Shown: positions 58,001 through 64,000 of the stretch, one piece after another
Layout of the letters: the number at the start of each line of letters is the position of its first letter
How positions within the stretch are numbered: the first letter of the stretch is position 1
NCBI GenBank assembly: GCA_027563935.2
Contig: CM050453.2
Coordinates: forward strand, 10,310,001-10,374,000
Direction: 5' to 3'
DNA: 64,000 nt
From: Costus lasius
Lineage: Eukaryota > Streptophyta > Magnoliopsida > Zingiberales > Costaceae
Translations under genes and position numbers: made by a program
The notes under the pieces: model-generated
The model's database searches: none
Told to the model about the DNA's origin: nothing
The model's input: only the letters and a program-made list of their open reading frames with translations

Positions 58001-58973
58001 TGTCCTAGTTTGCTTCCAGTTAACATGTATTATTACCACCAAATTTGCTTTCGCAATTGCACTGTTTCAGTTTCACATGATTGCTATTGCTGAATTATCT
58101 GTTAGGAGCAAATAGCCATAACTTTGTTTTGGCAGTTTTTAACTATATATAGTATGCAAAACGTTCTGGACTCCAACCTAGCATGCGTCAGTGAAGTTGT
58201 CAAATATTCATCTTGAACATTTGTTCTTTCGTATGCCTGATTTTATAAGTAATTGGCGTCACCAAAATATATCAGTTTTATTTATGTGGTGAACTCATTA
58301 ATATAGTGGATGATGAACTTCTAATTAGGTACTTCCAAAAGATTCATGTATTCGTAAAGTATTCAATTGAATGTCAGTTATATGTTCACTGTGGATGACC
58401 TGCCTTTTACTACTAATATACACGCTCGAATTCCTTAGTTTTAAAAATTTCCTATTCAGTCTCCATCTCGCAGAGTTATCCCTTCTGTGTACCTGCTTGT
58501 TAGACAGTCACATCCAAGTGTTTAGAATGGTATTCTAGTAATGTTTTAAAAACCAATCCAAAATATGGTACCAGTTTATGCCCAGACCAGTATGGTATTG
58601 GTAGAACTAACATATACTCTACAAAACAATGCATATATAAATATATATTACATATTTATACCGGTAGCGACCCATAGTCCGACCGGTACATACCCGCCTG
58701 GTACTGACTGGTATTTTATTCCTTCATCTCTTCAAGAAGTATTCTTCACATAAGGACATTATTATTCATTTTCTTTTGAAACAAGGTAAACGTAGCTTCA
58801 TGGTTTTGCTGTGTAGTTGAATTCTGAAACAAAATTCCTTTTTCCTGTTAGTCTATGATGTGACAAAGCGAGAGACCTTTACCAATCTGGCTGATGTATG
58901 GATCAAGGAAGTACAAATCTACTGTACAAACCACAACTGTGTCAAATTATTGATCGGAAATAAAGTTGACCAG
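55081..58973 (+). CDS. RABC/Rab18-type small GTPase, first four coding exons (3' end not in window)
   Basis: Exons 55081-55222, 56804-56872, 57421-57486 and 58852-58973, joined in consistent phase, give about 133 residues. The start MGSSAGPAHGCDYSFKILLI is followed by the P-loop GDSGVGKSS, switch I LSPTIGVDFKIK, switch II WDTAGQERFRALTGSYFRG and the guanine-specificity motif NKVD. VYDVTKRETFTNLADVWIKEV is typical of plant RABC (Rab18) proteins. A full protein is about 210 residues. The last quarter, with the SAK motif and the C-terminal cysteines for prenylation, is not found between 58974 and 64000, so the next exon lies beyond the window or was lost. The donor CAG|GTTACT at 58973 is acceptable. 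Rab18-type proteins act at the ER and lipid droplets in other eukaryotes; a role in membrane traffic here is inference. Exons are bounded by very long AT-rich introns. Confidence 0.9.
55457..55475. repeat. (GT)n microsatellite in Rab intron 1
   Basis: Run of GT dinucleotides about 18 bp long. Intron 1 (55223-56803) has no other recognised feature except GTACTGGGCC/CCGGTACTC motifs near 56180-56240 that resemble the GTACCGG MITE family. Confidence 0.8.
58525..58735. repeat. Degenerate GTACCGG-family MITE in Rab intron 3
   Basis: ATGGTACCAGTTTATGCCC, TACCGGTAGCGACC and GACCGGTACATACCCGCC echo the body of the intact MITE at 41215-41561, but terminal repeats are not preserved. Confidence 0.45.
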
Positions 58974-61265
58974 GTTACTCTTGCGTTTACAGTTCCGCAT
59001 TTTGTTGGTTCTGTTTCTACGTTGAGGACTTGATATAGTGTTGCTTTTATTGTTGGATTAATGCATATGTAAAGGAGGCCTTAAATTTTGCAATGAGTTT
59101 TTAACTAATTTATCAGAAACACTAATCTGAACTTCATATTTTTCATTTTATTTGATATTATTCCAATTGCCAAGGATTAGCAAGTTGAGATTATTAGACT
59201 ATTAGACAAAAAAATTATGTTTGTTGTTATTATTGCAAAAGTTATTTCTAGCTAATTTGCAACATGAAACAATTATGAGATAATTTCTTTACAGTATCTA
59301 GTTTGCAAAATGCCTTTTCTTAACTAGTGTGGATCTCAATAGCATCCAACAACTCTTCTACAACTACTACATCACACAAGATTACTTCTTTGGTGGCCCT
59401 GTAGTTAGGAAATCATGGTGGACATTCTATATCTAATTATAGTAAAAGTTAGGTATGGTTGTCCTACTATGTTTTCATTATGACACGACTAATTACACAC
59501 ATAATAGGTGTTGGTAGAAATTTAGAAAGTTTTTCATGCAAAGGTTGCTACTGATTAGCCAAACTTCTCACTTTCAAAGCAGTCTTAGTTCTTCCTATAT
59601 CCACTACTGCCACACCCCTCTCGCTATTCCCCATGGCTCTACTATGATTGTTTTCATTGTTGAGCACAAGTGACTTTGTGTTCTTTAAACCTGGGAAGCA
59701 ACTTTCAATGTGACTTACATTGCTTCAACTACTCATACTTTTGGTATAGTCTTTCTAACCTTATTTGTAGTTTCTTCCCCTCTTAATTAAGGGGCTTCTT
59801 CACATGTAACATATGACAAAGAGTTAACATTATCTCTATTTATTGGCCAAAAAATCTATTCTATATAATTGTTCTTCTCTTCTTATTTGGGGCATTGGAA
59901 TTCTTTGTACTAGTACCTAACTTGCATTATTCAATGCACTTTTTTTTCCTTAATTCTATATCAACTTGGTACCTATCTATGCACTTGCCTACTCTTTAAA
60001 GCACCCAGTCATCTTTGTCCTTCTTATTACCCCTGTTTGAGGACCTAAAGATGAATACGATAATTAATGGGGAGCTTGAGTAAGGAGCCGCCTACATATT
60101 ACCTAATCCACTTTCCCTTTCTTGTGTTATACTTTCATTCACCATCATCACATAGTATGCCATTATAACCTTGGCCATTTATCACAAAATTAAATTCAAC
60201 AATATTTGTTTTTGGAGTTTTATCCTTGTGTGTGTCAACATGATAAACATCATTGTATTCTTTTTCATTGAGTCAACATAGTAGGACTTATTGTTTTTAG
60301 AAACACTTGTATTTTTACTACAGCCTCAAAGATCTTGGAAGACCGAAAGTATTTTTTAGGAATTAAAATTGCTTATAAAGAATAAACTATATCTCATTTA
60401 CAATTCAAATATACTTTAGATTTACTTGAGAAGGTAGGCTAGTTGGGTGCGTAATCCCATTGATATGCTTATCATTCTAGGTCAAAAAGGTTGTCAATGA
60501 TGAATCTAATTGTGCAGATCCAACTAGGTACCAACAATTGGTGGGAGAACTGAAACACACAACTATTACCAAACATAATACCTCTTATGTTGTGGGTATT
60601 GTCTATTTTGTCATTCAATTCATTTGAGAACCTAGACAGTGTCATTGTTGTGCATATTATATTTCATCAAAGAGGTTCTAGGAAAAGGATTGATACATAA
60701 AGAAGAATGCGGATGCTAAACTCTAAATATACATAGATCACATCTATTTAGGGTGCGCAAATGATAGAGGATCCATTTTTGGGTTTTGACATGTGGGAAC
60801 CTAGTCACATGCAAGAGCAAGAAATAAAATATGGTGGTTAGATCTACTGGTGAGGTTGATACCAAACTATAATCCGCGTGAGATGATGTAGCTTAAAATT
60901 TTACTTCTATATTTTTAACCTTTCTTGCACAAATTAGATAATTATGTTTATTGATAATTAGTTAGCTGTTTATATTATCACTAATCTCGTATTTCATTAA
61001 AGAATAAAGCATATAAAGTTGTGTTTTTGCAAGAAAATTTGTACTCTCTACTCCTAGTTAGAAAAACAAGTAGTAGAAAAATTTACTATGGCTCTTAATT
61101 CTACACAATTTTATAAGCTAGGCATATTTGACATTTATACTCTAGCTTGAGTGTGAGTGTTAGAAATTATATTTTATGACCCTGTTATTATATGTTGTTT
61201 TGTATTTGAAGCCTTATTGAATAGTTACCCCATCCAGTATAGTTTTTATATACTTGTATTCATCA
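58974..61265 (+). other. Intronic or 3' flanking DNA of the Rab gene
   Basis: I looked for the expected next exon of a RABC gene and did not find it. The stretch is AT-rich with no gene, and ends at the LINE poly(T) tract. Confidence 0.4.
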
Positions 61266-64000
61266 TTTTTTTTTTCCTAAAGGCAAGAAGATTATTATTA
61301 TTCAAAAGTATTGATACAGGTTATGTACAAACACACTAAAGTTCCTCGCTCTCAGGGTCTAATAAAATTTTGGCAGAGTTTTCCCTGGTATTCTTGCGCA
61401 TGGACCGTACATCATATACAACTCAAAACTAAATCAGAACTTGATTTCTACCATACATGACAAGTACCCTCGCAAGATAACAAAATACATACAATTACAT
61501 TTTCACATTCCACACAGCATAGTAGTTCAGCACAACTATTGCAAATCAGCATCTCTCCTCAAGCAACTTGTGGCTGAACATAACCTGCACTATAGATATC
61601 GCGTAGCATTTCAACCCTGGAACCCAGCTTCAACTCTCGTCTAACTCCCAAGTAGCCCTTTCAATTGCATGCGAGTTGTGATAGTCATCAGTGTGCGAGA
61701 GTGCATTGCAAACTCCCCTAGTCTATCACCTGCTTGCAGTTTAATACTCCACAAAGTCCGCCCATATATTCAGGAAAGCCTGGAAGTGAGGATCGCCGTT
61801 CGCCATAACTCATGATTTTGGTTTTGGTATCCGAGACTAAACGCCTAAGGAAGTCCATGATCCCCCTACTGTGAGTGCCGAAGATATGGTTGTTTCGGTA
61901 TCTCCAGATATAATATGATGCCCCGGAGAACATTAGTTTATTAATGCAATTCTAGATTGAACTCCCTTGCTTCCAATGGTGCGATAAATGTATCAAGGCC
62001 CCCTCCCATGTGTTACCACCAAAATTTATACATCTTCTTGTAATTAATTTCCAATAATCGGCAAAGACCTCACATTTAAGAAAAAGTTGGTCGATAGTCT
62101 CAGGATGAGCATTACACAGTACACAAGTTGGATTTTGTACGATACCCCAATCATATAATCGTGACCTGGTACATATCTGACCCTGACAGAGAAGCCATAG
62201 GAAGAAGGAATATCGCGGTATTCTTCCTTTAAACCACATCAAGTTCTTCCAATAGACCTCCGTGCCCTGCACCTGAGCTTCGTAAGCCGATTTGATTGTG
62301 AAATTCCCATTGTGAGTGCGTTTCCAGTACAATTGATCTGAGCTGAGGTTTGAATGGATTTTCATTTGGGGGATAGCTGCATAGATCTCTAGTAGTCTCA
62401 TAGATCTTGGTCTAGGGATCGACCATCTGTTATTTGTGATTAGAGAGTTTAGGCGCGTGTTTCTCCCCAAGGGGTTTTCGATTAGGGCTAGAAGGAGCCT
62501 AGAATCGAACATAGGTCTAGCCAAAATCTAATGGAATTTCCATTAGCTATTTTGTACCTCACCATCTACATACAAGTATCTCGAGCTAAGAGTAAGCCTC
62601 GCATAGGCCAAGGCGCATGCCTAGGCAATTGGATCGACCAAATCGAGTCTGACTGTAAATATTTTTCGTTGATCCATTTGACTCACAGTGAATTTTTGTC
62701 CTGCACTACGTTCCATATATGACGCATAAAGAAGGCCCGGTTCAATTTTCCAATGTCTCGCAAACCAAGACCTCCAACAGGCGTGGGCTTTGTAACATTT
62801 ATCCATGCGACTTTTGCAAGACCCCTCTGGTGACCTCGCGACCAAAGAAAGTTAGCAAGGGCCGAATTTAGTTTAGAGATGACCCCCACGGGAAGCTTTA
62901 TGGCGCTACAGCAAAAGTTTATGTTGCCATAGTATATTGATTTTATCAATTCAACTCGACCCGCATACGAGAGGCACTTGGCTCTCCAGGCAGAGATAGG
63001 TACTTTGTAATTTTTTCGATCAGGGGCATAGAGTCTCTGGCCTTTATAGGCCGACAGGTAATTGGTATGCCAAGATACCGAAAGGGCATGGATCCCTTTT
63101 GGATCCTAAGGATAGACATGAGCATAGTTTGTAGCCTAGGATCCGAAGAAGCCAAAAAGAAGACCTGGGATTTATCTTTGTTTATCTTGAGGCCAGTATT
63201 TTGGTGGAAAACCTCTAATACCTTATTTATTGCTCACGTGGATAACTCAGAAGAATCACAGAAAATAATATCATCATGCAAATTGCAAGTTTGTAATACC
63301 CAACTTCTTGCATTTCTTGTGGGAAATAAAGTGACCACTCGTGAGCTGCTCGGTCAGAAGATTAGTAAAGTGTTGTATGACAAGAATGAACAGATACGGG
63401 GACATTGGGCAGCCTTGGCATAGCCCCCGGGTTCCTTTGAAGAGGCCGATGTCCTGCCCATTGAGATTGATTGTGTAAGAAGGGGAGGTCATGCATACCA
63501 TGACCCTAGCCACAAACCAAGCTGGGAAATTATAGGCGTTAAAGGATATATTCAATGAATGCCCATTTGACCGAGTTGAAAGCTTTGTGCAGGTTCAATT
63601 TTATCGCCATTCGTGGGGTCCCAATTTTTTGATGAAAACCACTCATGATCTCTTGGCATAGCACAATATTTTCTTGAATGGATTTGCTAGGAATAAACGC
63701 ATGTTGATTGGCGTCTATGATCTCCGGCAGCACATTCCTGATTTTGTTCGCCAATGCCTTTGCGATAAATCTGTATATCATTTGACAAACCAAGATCAGC
63801 CTAAACTTTGCAAAACAATAAGGGTTAGGGACGTGATGTTAACCCGTTTAAGCAGACGTCCCTGTTCCATGAAGTCCATGATTGCCGTTAGAACATCCAC
63901 TTTGATAATCCCCTAACATGATTTAAAAGAGGCTGCATTGAAACCGTCTACCCCTTGCGCTTTAGAAATATTTGACGTCATAATAATTGTTTCAATATCC
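61266..64000 (-). mobile_element. L1-type LINE, 3' part, minus strand (5' part beyond the window)
   Basis: Read on the minus strand the element ends in a poly(A) tail (T run at 61266-61275 on the plus strand). Upstream of the tail are a zinc-binding reverse-transcriptase domain (about 62524-61952) and the reverse transcriptase itself (about 63793-62950). It sits antisense to, and downstream of, the visible Rab exons. The 5' end and the other target-site duplication lie outside the window. Confidence 0.88.
61952..63793 (-). pseudogene. LINE ORF2 remnant: reverse transcriptase and zf-RVT domain
   Basis: Minus-strand segments in order: RFIAKALANKIRNVLPEIID, NQHAFIPSKSIQENIVLCQE and IKLNLHKAFNSVKW (fingers/palm). 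Then GLCQGCPMSPYLFILV, where an extra base near 63276 turns the catalytic FADD box out of frame right after LQFA. Then FRYLGIPI and the thumb region (63155-62683), then the zinc-binding domain with YWKNLMWFKGRIPRYSFFLW and TCVLCNAHPETIDQLFLKC. Several further frame changes separate these parts. The endonuclease half is not in the window. It is an inactive copy. Confidence 0.88.

Noticed and set aside
1..64000. tRNA, rRNA or CRISPR arrays
   Set aside because: None seen; the regular repeats are microsatellites or transposon-derived tandem units without spacer diversity.

Overview
This is nuclear DNA of a flowering plant, most likely a non-grass monocot. It has short exons separated by long AT-rich introns, dense plant-type transposons (Ty3/gypsy- and copia-type LTR elements, hAT, Tourist-like MITEs, an L1-type LINE), a fragment of plastid ndhF, and a GC-rich gene close to the monocot silicon-efflux (Lsi2) family. 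No bacterial, CRISPR or rRNA features were seen. Species is not determinable from the sequence alone.

Layout. 1-2014: 3' end of a gypsy-type LTR element with a ~1.5 kb LTR. 2015-5455: foldback MITEs and degenerate repeats. 5456-5983: a ~530 bp block that recurs at 44336-44878. 5984-~8050: 5'-truncated, inactivated copia element. 8404-13605: a decayed second copy of the Lsi2-like gene. Part of its first exon has been amplified, with a hAT terminus and a plastid ndhF fragment, into a four-copy tandem array (9585-~12735). 13612-15090: a 749 bp tandem duplication, followed by a complete hAT element with a broken transposase (15451-19195). 19204-28500: AT-rich intergenic DNA with two adjoining TTA-type MITEs, a ~1.4 kb solo LTR and two related hAT-type MITEs. 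27290-28704 (-): remains of a WRC-motif gene. 29833-31674 (+): PPR protein gene. 35600-42016 (+): ATG8-interacting (ATI1/2-like) gene with a 4 kb intron that carries a hAT MITE. 42017-50060: intergenic DNA with more repeats. 50328-51942 (+): intact three-exon Lsi2-like efflux transporter gene. 55081-58973 (+): first four coding exons of a RABC/Rab18-type GTPase gene. Its last exon(s) are not in the window, and a LINE lies downstream on the minus strand (61266 to the end).

The functional genes are unrelated neighbours (organelle RNA editing/processing, autophagy, metalloid transport, vesicle traffic), as is usual in plants. The most unusual structure is 8.4-13.6 kb: a pseudogenised paralogue of the nearby Lsi2-like gene. 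It was broken by a hAT-type element carrying plastid DNA and then locally amplified. All calls come from reading the sequence and from remembered family features; no database search was run.
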